Assembly (NCBI GenBank): GCA_950097015.1
Contig: CATNEN010000034.1
Span: forward strand, 3,329,001-3,393,000
Source of the DNA: Macrostomum hystrix
Lineage: Eukaryota; Platyhelminthes; Macrostomidae
Direction of reading: 5' to 3'
Length of the DNA: 64,000 nucleotides
A program made the position numbers and the translations under genes. This document shows positions 34,701 through 49,700 of this stretch, piece by piece. The notes under the pieces are model-generated. The model was given only the letters and a program-made list of their open reading frames with translations. It was not told the origin of the DNA and made no database searches. How positions within the stretch are numbered: position 1 is the stretch's first letter; each line of letters begins with the position of its first letter.

Positions 34701-37700
34701 ACTGACTGGTTTCTCATTGAGGATTGTCTAGGAAATGACTGGTTTCTCATGGAGGATTGTCTTGTGACTGACTGGTTTCTCATGGAGGATTGTCTTGGGA
34801 CTGACTGGTTTCTCATGGAGGATTGTCTTGGGACTGACTGGTTTCTCATGGAGGATTGTCTTGGGACTGACTGGTTTTTCATGGAGGATTGTCTTGGGAC
34901 TGACTGGTTTCTCATTGAGGATTGTCTTGGGACTGATTGGTTTCTCATTGAGGATTGTCTTGGGACTGACTGTTTTTTCATGGAGGATTGTCTTGGGACT
35001 GACTGGTTTCTCATGGAGGATTGTCTTGGGACTGACTGGTTTTTCATGGAGGATTGTCTTGGGACTGACTGGTTTCTCATGGAGGATTGTCTTGGGACTG
35101 ACTGGTTTCTCATTGAGGATTGTCTAGGAAATGACTGGTTTCTCATGGAGGATTGTCTTGGACTGACTGGTTTCTCATGGAGGATTGTCTTGGGACTGAC
35201 TGGTTTCTCATTGAGGATTGTCTAGGAAATGACTGGTTTCTCATGGAGGATTGTCTTGGACTGACTGGTTTCTCATGGAGGATTGTCTTGGGACTGACTG
35301 GTTTTTCATTGAGGATTGTCTTGGGACTGACTGGTTTTTCATTGAGGATTGTCTTGGGACTGACTGGTTTTTCATTGAGGATTGTCTTGGGACTGACTGG
35401 TTTCTCATGGAGGATTGTCTTGGGACTGACTGTTTCTCATGGAGGATTGTCTTGGGACTGACTGGTTTCTCATGGAGGATTGTCTTGGGACTGACTGGTT
35501 TTTCATGGAGGATTGTCTTGGGACTGACTGGTTTCTCATGGAGGATTGTCTTGTGACTGACTGGTTTCTCATGGAGGATTGTCTTGGGCTGACTGGTTTC
35601 TCATGGAGGATTGTCTTGGGACTGACTGGTTTTTCATGGAGGATTGTCTTGGGACTGACTGGTTTTTTCATGGAGGATTGTCTTGGGACTGACTGGTTTC
35701 TCATGGAGGATTGTCTTGGGACTGACTGGTTTCTCATTTAGGATTGTCTAGGAAATGACTGGTTTCTCATGGAGGATTGTCTTGTGACTGACTGGTTTCT
35801 CATGGAGGATTGTCTTGGGACTGACTGGTTTTCATGGAGGATTGTCTTGTGACTGACTGGTTTTTCATGGAGGATTGTCTTGGGACTGACTGGTTTTTCA
35901 TGAGGATTGTCTTGGGACTGACTGGTTTCTCATGGAGGATTGTCCTTGTGACTGACTGGTTTCTCATGGAGGATTGTCTTGGGACTGACTGGTTTTTCAT
36001 GGAGGATTGTCTTGGGACTGACTGGTTTTCATGGAGGATTGTCTTGGGACTGACTGGTTTTTCATGGAGGATTGTCTTGGGACTGACTGTTTTTCATGGA
36101 GGATTGTCTTGGACTGACTGGTTTTTCTTGGAGGATTGTCTTGGGACTGACTGGTTTCTCATGGAGGATTGTCTTGGGACTGACTGGTTTCTCATGGAGG
36201 ATTGTCTTGGGACTGACTGGTTTCTCATGGAGGATTGGTCTTGGGACTGACTGGTTTCTCATGGAGGATTGTCTTGGGACTGACTGGTTTTTCATGGAGG
36301 ATTGTCTTGGGGCTGACTGGTTTCTCATTGAGGATTGTCTTGGGACTGACTGGTTTCTCATGGAGGATTGTCTTGGGACTGACTGGTTTCTCATGGAGGA
36401 TTGTCTTGGGACTGACTGGTTTCTCATGGAGGATTGTCTTGGGACTGACTGGTTTCTCATTGAGGATTGTCTTGGAAATGACTGGTTTTTTCTTGGAGGA
36501 TTGTCTTGGGACTGACTGGTTTCTCATGGAGGATTGTCTTGGGACTGACTGGTTTCTCATTGAGGATTGTCTTGGGACTGACTGGTTTGGAGGATTGTCT
36601 TGGGACTGACTGGTTTTTCATGGAGGATTGTCTTGGGGACTGACTGGTTTTTCATGGAGGATTGTCTTGGGACTGACTGGTTTTTCATGGAGGATTGTCT
36701 TGGGACTGACCTGGTTTTTCATGGAGGATTGTCTTGGGACTGACTGGTTTCTCATGGAGGATTGTCTTGGGACTGACTGGTTTCTCATAGAGGATTGTCT
36801 TGGGACTGACTGGTTTCTCATTGAGGATTGTCTTGGGACTGACTGGTTTCTCATGGAGGATTGTCTTGGGACTGACTGGTTTCTCATGGAGGATTGTCTT
36901 GGGACTGACTGGTTTCTCATTGAGGATTGTCTAGGAAATGACTGGTTTTCTCATGGAGGATTGTCTTGTGACTGACTGGTTTCTCATGGAGGATTGTCTT
37001 GGGACTGACTGGTTTCTCATGGAGGATTGTCTTGGGACTGACTGGTTTCTCATGGAGGATTGTCTTGGGACTGACTGGTTTTTCATGGTCTTGGGACTGA
37101 CTGGTTTCTCATTGAGGATTTGTCTTGGGGACTGATTTGGTTTCTCATTGAGGATTGTCTTGGGGACTGACTGTTTTTTTTCATGAGGATTGTCTTGGGG
37201 ACTGACTGGTTTATCTCATGGAGGATTGTCTTGGGACTGACTGGTTTTTTCATGGAGGATTGTCTTGGGACTGACTGGTTTCTCATGGAGGATTGTCTTG
37301 GGACTGACTGGTTTCTCATTGAGGATTGTCTAGGAAATGACTGGTTTCTCATGGAGGATTGTCTTGGACTGACTGGTTTCTCATAGGAGGATTGTCTTGG
37401 GACTGACTGGTTTCTCATTGAGGATTGTCTAGGAAATGACTGGTTTCTCATGGAGGATTGTCTTGGACTGACTGGTTTCTCATGGAGGATTGTCTTGGGA
37501 CTGACTGGTTTTTCATTGAGGATTGTCTTGGGACTGACTGGTTTTCATTGAGGATTGTCTTGGGACGGACTGGTTTTTCATTGAGGATTGGGACTGACTG
37601 GTTTCTCATGGAGGATTGTCTTGGGACTGACTGGTTTCTCATGGAGGATTGTCTTGGGACTGACTGGTTTTCTCATGGAGGATTGTCTTGGGACTGACTG

Positions 37701-40700
37701 GTTTTTCATGGAGGATTGTCTTGGGACTGACTGGTTTCTCATGGAGGATTGTCTTGTGACTGACTGGTTTCTCATGGAGGATTGTCTTGGGACTGACTGG
37801 TTTCTCATGGAGGATTGTCTTGGGACTGACTGGTTTTTCATGGAGGATTGTCTTGGGAACTGACTGGTTTTTCATGGAGGATTGTCTTGGGACTGACTGG
37901 TTTCTCATGGAGGATTGTCTTGGGACTGACTGGTTTCTCATTTAGGATTGTCTAGGAAATGACTGGTTTCTCATGGAGGATTGTCTTGTGACTGACTGGT
38001 TTCTCATGGAGGATTGTCTTGGGACTGACTGGTTTTTCATGGAGGATTGTCTTGTGACTGACTGGTTTTTCATGGAGGATTGTCTTGGCTGACTGGTTTT
38101 TCATGGAGGATTGTCTTGGGACTGACTGTTTTCTCATGGAGGATTGTCTTGTGACTGACTGGGTTTCTCATGGAGGATTGTCTTGGGACTGACTGGTTTT
38201 TCATGGAGGATTGTCTTGGGACTGACTGGTTTTTCATGGAGGATTGTCTTGGGACTGACTGGTTTTTCATGGAGGATTGTCTTGGGACTGACTGGTTTTT
38301 CATGGAGGATTGTCTTGGGACTGACTGGTTTTTCTTGGAGGATTGTCTTGGGACTGACTGGTTTCTCATGGAGGATTGTCTTGGGACTGACTGGTTTCTC
38401 ATGGAGGATTGTCTTGGGACTGACTGGTTTCTCATGGAGGATTGTCTTGGGACTGACTGGTTTCCTCATGGAGGATTGTCTTGGGACTGACTGGTTTTTC
38501 ATGGAGGATTGTCTTGGGGCTGACTGGTTTCTCATTGAGGATTGTCTTGGGACTGACTGGTTTCTCATGGAGGATTGTCTTGGGACTGACTGGTTTCTCA
38601 TGGAGGATTGTCTTGGGACTGACTGGTTTCTCATGGAGGATTGTCTTGGGACTGACTGGTTTCTCATTGAGGATTGTCTTGGAAATGACTGGTTTTTCTT
38701 GGAGGATTGTCTTGGACTGACTGGTTTCTCATGGAGGATTGTCTTGGGACTGACTGGTTTCTCATTGAGGATTGTCTTGGGACTGACTGTTTTTTCATGG
38801 AGGATTGTCTTGGGACTGACTGGTTTCTCATGGAGGATTGTCTTGGGACTGACTGGTTTTTCATGGAGGATTGTCTTGGGACTGACTGGTTTCTCATGGA
38901 GGATTGTCTTGGGACTGACTGGTTTCTCATTGAGGATTGTCTAGGAAATGACTGGTTTCTCATGGAGGATTGTCTTGGACTGACTGGTTTCTCATGGAGG
39001 ATTGTCTTGTGACTGACTGGTTTCTCATGGAGGATTGTCTTGGGACTGACTGGTTTCTCATGGAGGATTGTCTTGGGACTGACTGGTTTTTCATGGAGGA
39101 TTGTCTTGGGACTGACTGGTTTTTCATGGAGGATTGTCTTGGGACTGACTGGTTTCTCATGGAGGATTGTCTTGGGACTGACTGGTTTCTCATTTAGGAT
39201 TGTCTAGGAAATGACTGGTTTCTCATGGAGGATTGTCTTGTGACTGACTGGTTTCTCATGGAGGATTGTCTTGGGACTGACTGGTTTTTCATGGAGGATT
39301 GTCTTGTGACTGACTGGTTTTTCATGGAGGATTGTCTTGGGACTGACTGGTTTTTCATGGAGGATTGTCTTGGGACTGACTGGTTTCTCATGGAGGATTG
39401 TCTTGTGACTGACTGGTTTCTCATGGAGGATTGTCTTGGGACTGACTGGTTTTTCATGGAGGATTGTCTTGGGACTGACTGGTTTTTCATGGAGGATTGT
39501 CTTGGGACTGACTGGTTTTTCATGGAGGATTGTCTTGGGACTGACTGGTTTTTCATGGAGGATTGTCTTGGGACTGACTGGTTTCTCGGAGGATTGTCTT
39601 GGGACTGACTGGTTTCTCATAGAGGATTGTCTTGGGACTGACTGGTTTCTCATTGAGGATTGTCTTGGGACTGACTGGTTTTCTCATGGAGGATTGTCTT
39701 GGGACTGACTGGTTTCTCATGGAGGATTGTCTTGGGACTGACTGGTTTCTCATTGAGGATTGTCTAGGAAATGACTGGTTTCTCATGGAGGATTGTCTTG
39801 TGACTGACTGGTTTCTCATGGAGGATTGTCTTGGGACTGACTGGTTTCTCATGGAGGATTGTCTTGGGACTGACTGGTTTCTCATGGAGGATTGTCTTGG
39901 GACTGACTGGTTTTTCATGGAGGATTGTCTTGGGACTGACTGGTTTCTCATTGAGGATTGTCTTGGGACTGATTGGTTTCTCATTGAGGATTGTCTTGGG
40001 ACTGACTGTTTTTTCATGGAGGATTGTCTTGGGACTGACTGGTTTCTCATGGAGGATTGTCTTGGGACTGACTGGTTTTTCATGGAGGGAGGATTGTCTT
40101 GGGACTGACTGGTTTCTCATGGAGGATTGTCTTGGGACTGACTGGTTTCTCATTGAGGATTGTCTAGGAAATGACTGGTTTCTCATGGAGGATTGTCTTG
40201 GACTGACTGGTTTCTCATGGAGGATTGTCTTGGGACTGACTGGTTTCTCATTGAGGATTGTCTAGGAAATGACTGGTTTCTCATGGAGGATTGTCTTGGG
40301 ACTGACTGGTTTCTCATTGAGGATTGTCTAGGAAATGACTGGTTTCTCATGGAGGATTGTCTTGGGACTGACTGGTTTCTCATTGAGGATTGTCTAGGAA
40401 ATGACTGGTTTCTCATGGAGGATTGTCTTGGACTGACTGGTTTCTCATGGAGGATTGTCTTGGGACTGACTGGTTTTTCATTGAGGATTGTCTTGGGACT
40501 GACTGGTTTTTCATTGAGGATTGTCTTGGGACTGACTGGTTTTTCATGGAGGATTGTCTTGGGACTGACTGGTTTTTCATTGAGGATTTGTCTTGGGACT
40601 GACTGGTTTTTCATTGAGGATTGTCTTGGGACTGACTGGTTTCTCATGGAGGATTGTCTTGGGACTGACTGGTTTCTCATGGAGGATTGTCTTGGGACTG

Positions 40701-40750
40701 ACTGGTTTCTCATGGAGGATTGTCTTGGGACTGACTGGTTTTCATGGAGG
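31741..40750. other. Indel-dense stretch of the satellite, probable low-quality consensus
   Basis: The same 33-bp unit and higher-order markers continue here, but several dozen 1-6-bp insertions or deletions appear, mostly in T or G runs: GGTTTTCATGG, GGTTTTTTCATGG, CTTGGGGACTG, GACCTGG, and a missing segment at about 37,089. Neighbouring stretches carry roughly one indel per few kilobases, mainly the recurrent CTTGGACTG form. Confidence 0.7.
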
Positions 40751-43700
40751 ATTGTCTTGGGACTGACTGGTTTCTCATGGAGGATTGTCTTGTGACTGAC
40801 TGGTTTCTCATGGAGGATTGTCTTGGGACTGACTGGTTTCTCATGGAGGATTGTCTTGGGACTGACTGGTTTTTCATGGAGGATTGTCTTGGGACTGACT
40901 GGTTTTTCATGGAGGATTGTCTTGGGACTGACTGGTTTCTCATGGAGGATTGTCTTGGGACTGACTGGTTTCTCATTTAGGATTGTCTAGGAAATGACTG
41001 GTTTCTCATGGAGGATTGTCTTGTGACTGACTGGTTTCTCATGGAGGATTGTCTTGGGACTGACTGGTTTTTCATGGAGGATTGTCTTGTGACTGACTGG
41101 TTTTTCATGGAGGATTGTCTTGGGACTGACTGGTTTTTCATGGAGGATTGTCTTGGGACTGACTGGTTTCTCATGGAGGATTGTCTTGTGACTGACTGGT
41201 TTCTCATGGAGGATTGTCTTGGGACTGACTGGTTTCTCATTGAAGATTGTCTTGTGACTGACTGGTTTCTCATGGAGGATTGTCTTGGGACTGACTGGTT
41301 TCTCATGGAGGATTGTCTTGGGACTGACTGGTTTCTCATTTAGGATTGTCTAGGAAATGACTGGTTTCTCATGGAGGATTGTCTTGTGACTGACTGGTTT
41401 CTCATGGAGGATTGTCTTGGGACTGACTGGTTTTTCATGGAGGATTGTCTTGTGACTGACTGGTTTTTCATGGAGGATTGTCTTGGGACTGACTGGTTTT
41501 TCATGGAGGATTGTCTTGGGACTGACTGGTTTCTCATGGAGGATTGTCTTGTGACTGACTGGTTTCTCATGGAGGATTGTCTTGGGACTGACTGGTTTCT
41601 CATTGAAGATTGTCTTGTGACTGACTGGTTTCTCATGGAGGATTGTCTTGGGACTGACTGGTTTCTCATGGAGGATTGTCTTGGGACTGACTGGTTTCTC
41701 ATGGAGGATTGTCTTGGGACTGACTGGTTTCTCATGGAGGATTGTCTTGGGACTGACTGGTTTCTCATGGAGGATTGTCTTGGGACTGACTGGTTTCTCA
41801 TTGAGGATTGTCTTGGGACTGACTGGTTTCTCATGGAGGATTGTCTTGGGACTGACTGGTTTCTCATGGAGGATTGTCTTGGGACTGACTGGTTTCTCAT
41901 GGAGGATTGTCTTGGGACTGACTGGTTTCTCATTGAGGATTGTCTTGGGACTGACTGGTTTCTCATGGAGGATTGTCTTGGGACTGACTGGTTTTTCATG
42001 GAGGATTGTCTTGGGACTGACTGGTTTCTCATTGAGGATTGTCTTGGGACTGACTGGTTTTTCATGGAGGATTGTCTTGGGACTGACTGGTTTCTCATGG
42101 AGGATTGTCTTGGGACTGACTGGTTTCTCATGGAGGATTGTCTTGGGACTGACTGGTTTTTCATGGAGGATTGTCTTGGGACTGACTGGTTTTTCATGGA
42201 GGATTGTCTTGGGACTGACTGGTTTTTCATGGAGGATTGTCTTGGGACTGACTGGTTTCTCATGGAGGATTGTCTTGGGACTGACTGGTTTCTCATTGAG
42301 GATTGTCTTGTGACTGACTGGTTTCTCATGGAGGATTGTCTTGGGACTGACTGGTTTCTCATGGAGGATTGTCTTGGGACTGACTGGTTTCTCATGGAGG
42401 ATTGTCTTGTGACTGACTGGTTTCTCATTGAGGATTGTCTTGGGACTGACTGGTTTTTCATGGAGGATTGTCTTGGGACTGACTGGTTTCTCATGGAGGA
42501 TTGTCTTGGGACTGACTGGTTTCTCATGGAGGATTGTCTTGGGACTGACTGGTTTCTCATTGAGGATTGTCTTGGGACTGACTGGTTTCTCATGGAGGAT
42601 TGTCTTGTGACTGACTGGTTTCTCATTGAGGATTGTCTTGGGACTGACTGGTTTCTCATTGAGGATTGTCTTGGGACTGACTGGTTTCTCATGGAGGATT
42701 GTCTTGGGACTGACTGGTTTTTCATGGAGGATTGTCTTGGGACTGACTGGTTTTTCATTGAGGATTGTCTTGGGACTGACTGGTTTCTCATGGAGGATTG
42801 TCTTGGGACTGACTGGTTTTTCATTGAGGATTGTCTTGTGACTGACTGGTTTCTCATTGAGGATTGTCTTGTGACTGACTGGTTTCTCATTGAGGATTGT
42901 CTTGGGACTGACTGGTTTCTCATGGAGGATTGTCTTGTGACTGACTGGTTTCTCATTGAGGATTGTCTTGGGACTGACTGGTTTCTCATGGAGGATTGTC
43001 TTGGGACTGACTGGTTTCTCATGGAGGATTGTCTTGGGACTGACTGGTTTTTCATTGAGGATTGTCTTGGGACTGACTGGTTTCTCATGGAGGATTGTCT
43101 TGGGACTGACTGGTTTTTCATGGAGGATTGTCTTGGGACTGACTGGTTTCTCATTGAGGATTGTCTAGGGACTGACTGGTTTCTCATGGAGGATTGTCTT
43201 GGGACTGACTGGTTTCTCATTGAGGATTGTCTTGGGACTGACTGGTTTCTCATGGAGGATTGTCTTGGGACTGACTGGTTTTTCATTGAGGATTGTCTTG
43301 GGACTGACTGGTTTCTCATGGAGGATTGTCTTGGGACTGACTGGTTTTTCATGGAGGATTGTCTTGGGACTGACTGGTTTCTCATTGAGGATTGTCTAGG
43401 GACTGACTGGTTTCTCATGGAGGATTGTCTTGGGACTGACTGGTTTCTCATGGAGGATTGTCTTGGGACTGACTGGTTTTTCATGGAGGATTGTCTTGGG
43501 ACTGACTGGTTTCTCATGGAGGATTGTCTTGTGACTGACTGGTTTCTCATGGAGGATTGTCTTGGGACTGACTGGTTTCTCATGGAGGATTGTCTTGGGA
43601 CTGACTGGTTTTTCATGGAGGATTGTCTTGGGACTGACTGGTTTTTCATGGAGGATTGTCTTGGGACTGACTGGTTTCTCATGGAGGATTGTCTTGGGAC

Positions 43701-46700
43701 TGACTGGTTTCTCATTTAGGATTGTCTAGGAAATGACTGGTTTCTCATGGAGGATTGTCTTGTGACTGACTGGTTTCTCATGGAGGATTGTCTTGGGACT
43801 GACTGGTTTTTCATGGAGGATTGTCTTGTGACTGACTGGTTTTTCATGGAGGATTGTCTTGGGACTGACTGGTTTTTCATGGAGGATTGTCTTGGGACTG
43901 ACTGGTTTCTCATGGAGGATTGTCTTGTGACTGACTGGTTTCTCATGGAGGATTGTCTTGGGACTGACTGGTTTCTCATTGAAGATTGTCTTGTGACTGA
44001 CTGGTTTCTCATGGAGGATTGTCTTGGGACTGACTGGTTTCTCATGGAGGATTGTCTTGGGACTGACTGGTTTCTCATGGAGGATTGTCTTGGGACTGAC
44101 TGGTTTCTCATGGAGGATTGTCTTGGGACTGACTGGTTTCTCATGGAGGATTGTCTTGGGACTGACTGGTTTTTCATGGAGGATTGTCTTGGGACTGACT
44201 GGTTTCTCATTGAGGATTGTCTTGGGACTGACTGGTTTCTCATTGAGGATTGTCTTGGGACTGACTGGTTTTTCATGGAGGATTGTCTTGGGACTGACTG
44301 GTTTCTCATGGAGGATTGTCTTGGGACTGACTGGTTTTTCATGGAGGATTGTCTTGGGACTGACTGGTTTCTCATTAAGGATTGTCTTGGGACTGACTGG
44401 TTTCTCATTGAGGATTGTCTTGGGACTGACTGGTTTCTCATTAAGGATTGTCTTAGGACTGACTGGTTTCTCATGGAGGATTGTCTTGGGACTGACTGGT
44501 TTTTCATGGAGGATTGTCTTGGGACTGACTGGTTTTTCATGGAGGATTGTCTTGGGACTGACTGGTTTTTCATGGAGGATTGTCTTGGGACTGACTGGTT
44601 TCTCATGGAGGATTGTCTTGGGACTGACTGGTTTCTCATGGAGGATTGTCTTGGGACTGACTGGTTTTTCATGGAGGATTGTCTTGGGACTGACTGGTTT
44701 TTCATGGAGGATTGTCTTGGGACTGACTGGTTTCTCATGGAGGATTGTCTTGGGACTGACTGGTTTCTCATGGAGGATTGTCTTGGGACTGACTGGTTTC
44801 TCATGGAGGATTGTCTTGGGACTGACTGGTTTCTCATGGAGGATTGTCTTGGGACTGACTGGTTTCTCATTGAGGATTGTCTTGGGACTGACTGGTTTTT
44901 CATTGAGGATTGTCTTGGGACTGACTGGTTTTTCATGGAGGATTGTCTTGGGACTGACTGGTTTTTCATGGAGGATTGTCTTGGGACTGACTGGTTTCTC
45001 ATGGAGGATTGTCTTGGGACTGACTGGTTTCTCATTGAGGATTGTCTTGGGACTGACTGGTTTCTCATGGAGGATTGTCTTGGGACTGACTGGTTTCTCA
45101 TGGAGGATTGTCTTGGGACTGACTGGTTTCTCATTGAGGATTGTCTTGGGACTGACTGGTTTTTCATTGAGGATTGTCTTGGGACTGACTGGTTTCTCAT
45201 TGAGGATTGTCTTGGGACTGACTGGTTTCTCATTGAGGATTGTCTTGGGACTGACTGGTTTCTCATTGAGGATTGTCTTGGGACTGACTGGTTTCTCATT
45301 GAGGATTGTCTTGGGACTGACTGGTTTCTCATGGAGGATTGTCTTGGGACTGACTGGTTTCTCATGGAGGATTGTCTTGGGACTGACTGGTTTCTCATGG
45401 AGGATTGTCTTGGGACTGACTGGTTTCTCATGGAGGATTGTCTTGGGACTGACTGGTTTCTCATGGAGGATTGTCTTGGGACTGACTGGTTTCTCATTGA
45501 GGATTGTCTTGGGACTGACTGGTTTTTCATGGAGGATTGTCTTGGGACTGACTGGTTTTTCATGGAGGATTGTCTTGGGACTGACTGGTTTCTCATGGAG
45601 GATTGTCTTGGGACTGACTGGTTTCTCATTGAGGATTGTCTTGGGACTGACTGGTTTTTCATGGAGGATTGTCTTGGGACTGACTGGTTTCTCATGGAGG
45701 ATTGTCTTGGGACTGACTGGTTTCTCATTGAGGATTGTCTTGGGACTGACTGGTTTCTCATGGAGGATTGTCTTGGGACTGACTGGTTTTTCATTGAGGA
45801 CTGTCTTGGGACTGACTGGATTTTCATGGAGGATTGTCTTGGGACTGACTGGTTTTTCATGGAGGATTGTCTTGGGACTGACTGGTTTTTCATGGAGGAT
45901 TGTCTTGGGACTGACTGGTTTTTCATGGAGGATTGTCTTGTGACTGACTGGTTTCTCATGGAGGATTGTCTTGGGACTGACTGGTTTCTCATGGAGGATT
46001 GTCTTGGGACTGACTGGTTTTTCATGGAGGATTGTCTTGGGACTGACTGTTTTTTCATGGAGGATTGTCTTGGCACTGACTGGTTTCTCATGGAGGATTG
46101 TCTTGGGACTGACTGGTTTCTCATTGAGGATTGTCTAGGAAATGACTGGTTTCTCATGGAGGATTGTCTTGTGACTGACTGGTTTCTCATGGAGGATTGT
46201 CTTGGGACTGACTGGTTTCTCATGGAGGATTGTCTTGGGACTGACTGGTTTTTCATGGAGGATTGTCTTGGGACTGACTGGTTTTTCATGGAGGATTGTC
46301 TTGGGACTGACTGGTTTTTCATGGAGGATTGTCTTGGGACTGACTGGTTTCTCATGGAGGATTGTCTTGTGACTGACTGGTTTCTCATTGAGGATTGTCT
46401 AGGAAATGACTGGTTTCTCATGGAGGATTGTCTTGTGACTGACTGGTTTCTCATGGAGGATTGTCTTGGGACTGACTGGTTTCTCATGGAGGATTGTCTT
46501 GGGACTGACTGGTTTTTCATGGAGGATTGTCTTGGGACTGACTGGTTTTTCATGGAGGATTGTCTTGGGACTGACTGGTTTTTCATGGAGGATTGTCTTG
46601 GGACTGACTGGTTTTTCATGGAGGATTGTCTTGGGACTGACTGGTTTTTCATGGAGGATTGTCTTGCGACTGACTGGTTTCTCATGGAGGATTGTCTTGG

Positions 46701-49700
46701 GACTGACTGGTTTCTCATGGAGGATTGTCTTGGGACTGACTGGTTTTTCATGGAGGATTGTCTTGGGACTGACTGGTTTTTCATGGAGGATTGTCTTGGG
46801 ACTGACTGGTTTCTCATGGAGGATTGTCTTGGGACTGACTGGTTTCTCATTTAGGATTGTCTAGGAAATGACTGGTTTCTCATGGAGGATTGTCTTGTGA
46901 CTGACTGGTTTCTCATGGAGGATTGTCTTGGGACTGACTGGTTTTTCATGGAGGATTGTCTTGTGACTGACTGGTTTCTCATGGAGGATTGTCTTGTGAC
47001 TGACTGGTTTCTCATGGAGGATTGTCTTGTGACTGACTGGTTTCTCATGGAGGATTGTCTTGGGACTGACTGATTTTTCATGGAGGATTGTCTTGGGACT
47101 GACTGGTTTTTCATGGAGGATTGTCTTGGGACTGACTGGTTTCTCATGGAGGATTGTCTTGGGACTGACTGGTTTCTCATAGAGGATTGTCTTGGGACTG
47201 ACTGGTTTCTCATGGAGGATTGTCTTGGGACTGACTGGTTTTTCATGGAGGATTGTCTTGTGACTGACTGGTTTCTCATGGAGGATTGTCTTGTGACTGA
47301 CTGGTTTTTCATGGAGGATTGTCTTGGGACTGACTGGTTTTTCATGGAGGATTGTCTTGGGACTGACTGGTTTCTCATGGAGGATTGTCTTGTGACTGAC
47401 TGGTTTCTCATGGAGGATTGTCTTGGGACTGACTGGTTTCTCATGGAGGATTGTCTTGTGACTGACTGGTTTCTCATGGAGGATTGTCTTGGGACTGACT
47501 GGTTTCTCATGGAGGATTGTCTTGGGACTGACTGGTTTCTCATGGAGGATTGTCTTGGGACTGACTGGTTTCTCATGGAGGATTGTCTTGTGACTGACTG
47601 GTTTCTCATTGAGGATTGTCTTGGGACTGACTGGTTTCTCATGGAGGATTGTCTTGTGACTGACTGGTTTCTCATGGAGGATTGTCTTGGGACTGACTGG
47701 TTTCTCATGGAGGATTGTCTTGGGACTGACTGGTTTTTCATGGAGGATTGTCTTGGGACTGACTGGTTTTTCATGGAGGATTGTCTTGGGACTGACTGGT
47801 TTCTCATGGAGGATTGTCTTGGGACTGACTGGTTTCTCATTTAGGATTGTCTAGGAAATGACTGGTTTCTCATGGAGGATTGTCTTGTGACTGACTGGTT
47901 TCTCATGGAGGATTGTCTTGGGACTGACTGGTTTTTCATGGAGGATTGTCTTGTGACTGACTGGTTTTTCATGGAGGATTGTCTTGGGACTGACTGGTTT
48001 TTCATGGAGGATTGTCTTGGGACTGACTGGTTTCTCATGGAGGATTGTCTTGTGACTGACTGGTTTCTCATGGAGGATTGTCTTGGGACTGACTGGTTTC
48101 TCATTGAAGATTGTCTTGTGACTGACTGGTTTCTCATGGAGGATTGTCTTGGGACTGACTGGTTTCTCATGGAGGATTGTCTTGGGACTGACTGGTTTCT
48201 CATGGAGGATTGTCTTGGGACTGACTGGTTTCTCATGGAGGATTGTCTTGGGACTGACTGGTTTCTCATGGAGGATTGTCTTGGGACTGACTGGTTTTTC
48301 ATGGAGGATTGTCTTGGGACTGACTGGTTTCTCATTGAGGATTGTCTTGGGACTGACTGGTTTCTCATTGAGGATTGTCTTGGGACTGACTGGTTTTTCA
48401 TGGAGGATTGTCTTGGGACTGACTGGTTTCTCATGGAGGATTGTCTTGGGACTGACTGGTTTTTCATGGAGGATTGTCTTGGGACTGACTGGTTTTTCAT
48501 GGAGGATTGTCTTGGGACTGACTGGTTTTTCATGGAGGATTGTCTTGGGACTGACTGGTTTTTCATGGAGGATTGTCTTGGGACTGACTGGTTTCTCATG
48601 GAGGATTGTCTTGGGACTGACTGGTTTCTCATTGAGGATTGTCTAGGAAATGACTGGTTTCTCATGGAGGATTGTCTTGTGACTGACTGGTTTCTCATGG
48701 AGGATTGTCTTGGGACTGACTGGTTTCTCATGGAGGATTGTCTTGGGACTGACTGGTTTCTCATGGAGGATTGTCTTGGGACTGACTGGTTTCTCATTTA
48801 GGATTGTCTAGGAAATGACTGGTTTCTCATGGAGGATTGTCTTGTGACTGACTGGTTTCTCATGGAGGATTGTCTTGGGACTGACTGGTTTTTCATGGAG
48901 GATTGTCTTGTGACTGACTGGTTTTTCATGGAGGATTGTCTTGGGACTGACTGGTTTTTCATGGAGGATTGTCTTGGGACTGACTGGTTTCTCATTAAGG
49001 ATTGTCTTGGGACTGACTGGTTTCTCATTGAGGATTGTCTTGGGACTGACTGGTTTCTCATTAAGGATTGTCTTAGGACTGACTGGTTTCTCATGGAGGA
49101 TTGTCTTGGGACTGACTGGTTTTTCATGGAGGATTGTCTTGGGACTGACTGGTTTTTCATGGAGGATTGTCTTGGGACTGACTGGTTTTTCATGGAGGAT
49201 TGTCTTGGGACTGACTGGTTTTTCATGGAGGATTGTCTTGGGACTGACTGGTTTCTCATGGAGGATTGTCTTGGGACTGACTGGTTTCTCATGGAGGATT
49301 GTCTTGGGACTGACTGGTTTTTCATGGAGGATTGTCTTGGGACTGACTGGTTTTTCATGGAGGATTGTCTTGGGACTGACTGGTTTCTCATGGAGGATTG
49401 TCTTGGGACTGACTGGTTTCTCATTGAGGATTGTCTAGGAAATGACTGGTTTCTCATGGAGGATTGTCTTGTGACTGACTGGTTTCTCATGGAGGATTGT
49501 CTTGGGACTGACTGGTTTCTCATGGAGGATTGTCTTGGGACTGACTGGTTTTTCATGGAGGATTGTCTTGGGACTGACTGGTTTTTCATGGAGGATTGTC
49601 TTGGGACTGACTGGTTTTTCATGGAGGATTGTCTTGGGACTGACTGGTTTCTCATGGAGGATTGTCTTGGGACTGACTGGTTTCTCATTGAGGATTGTCT

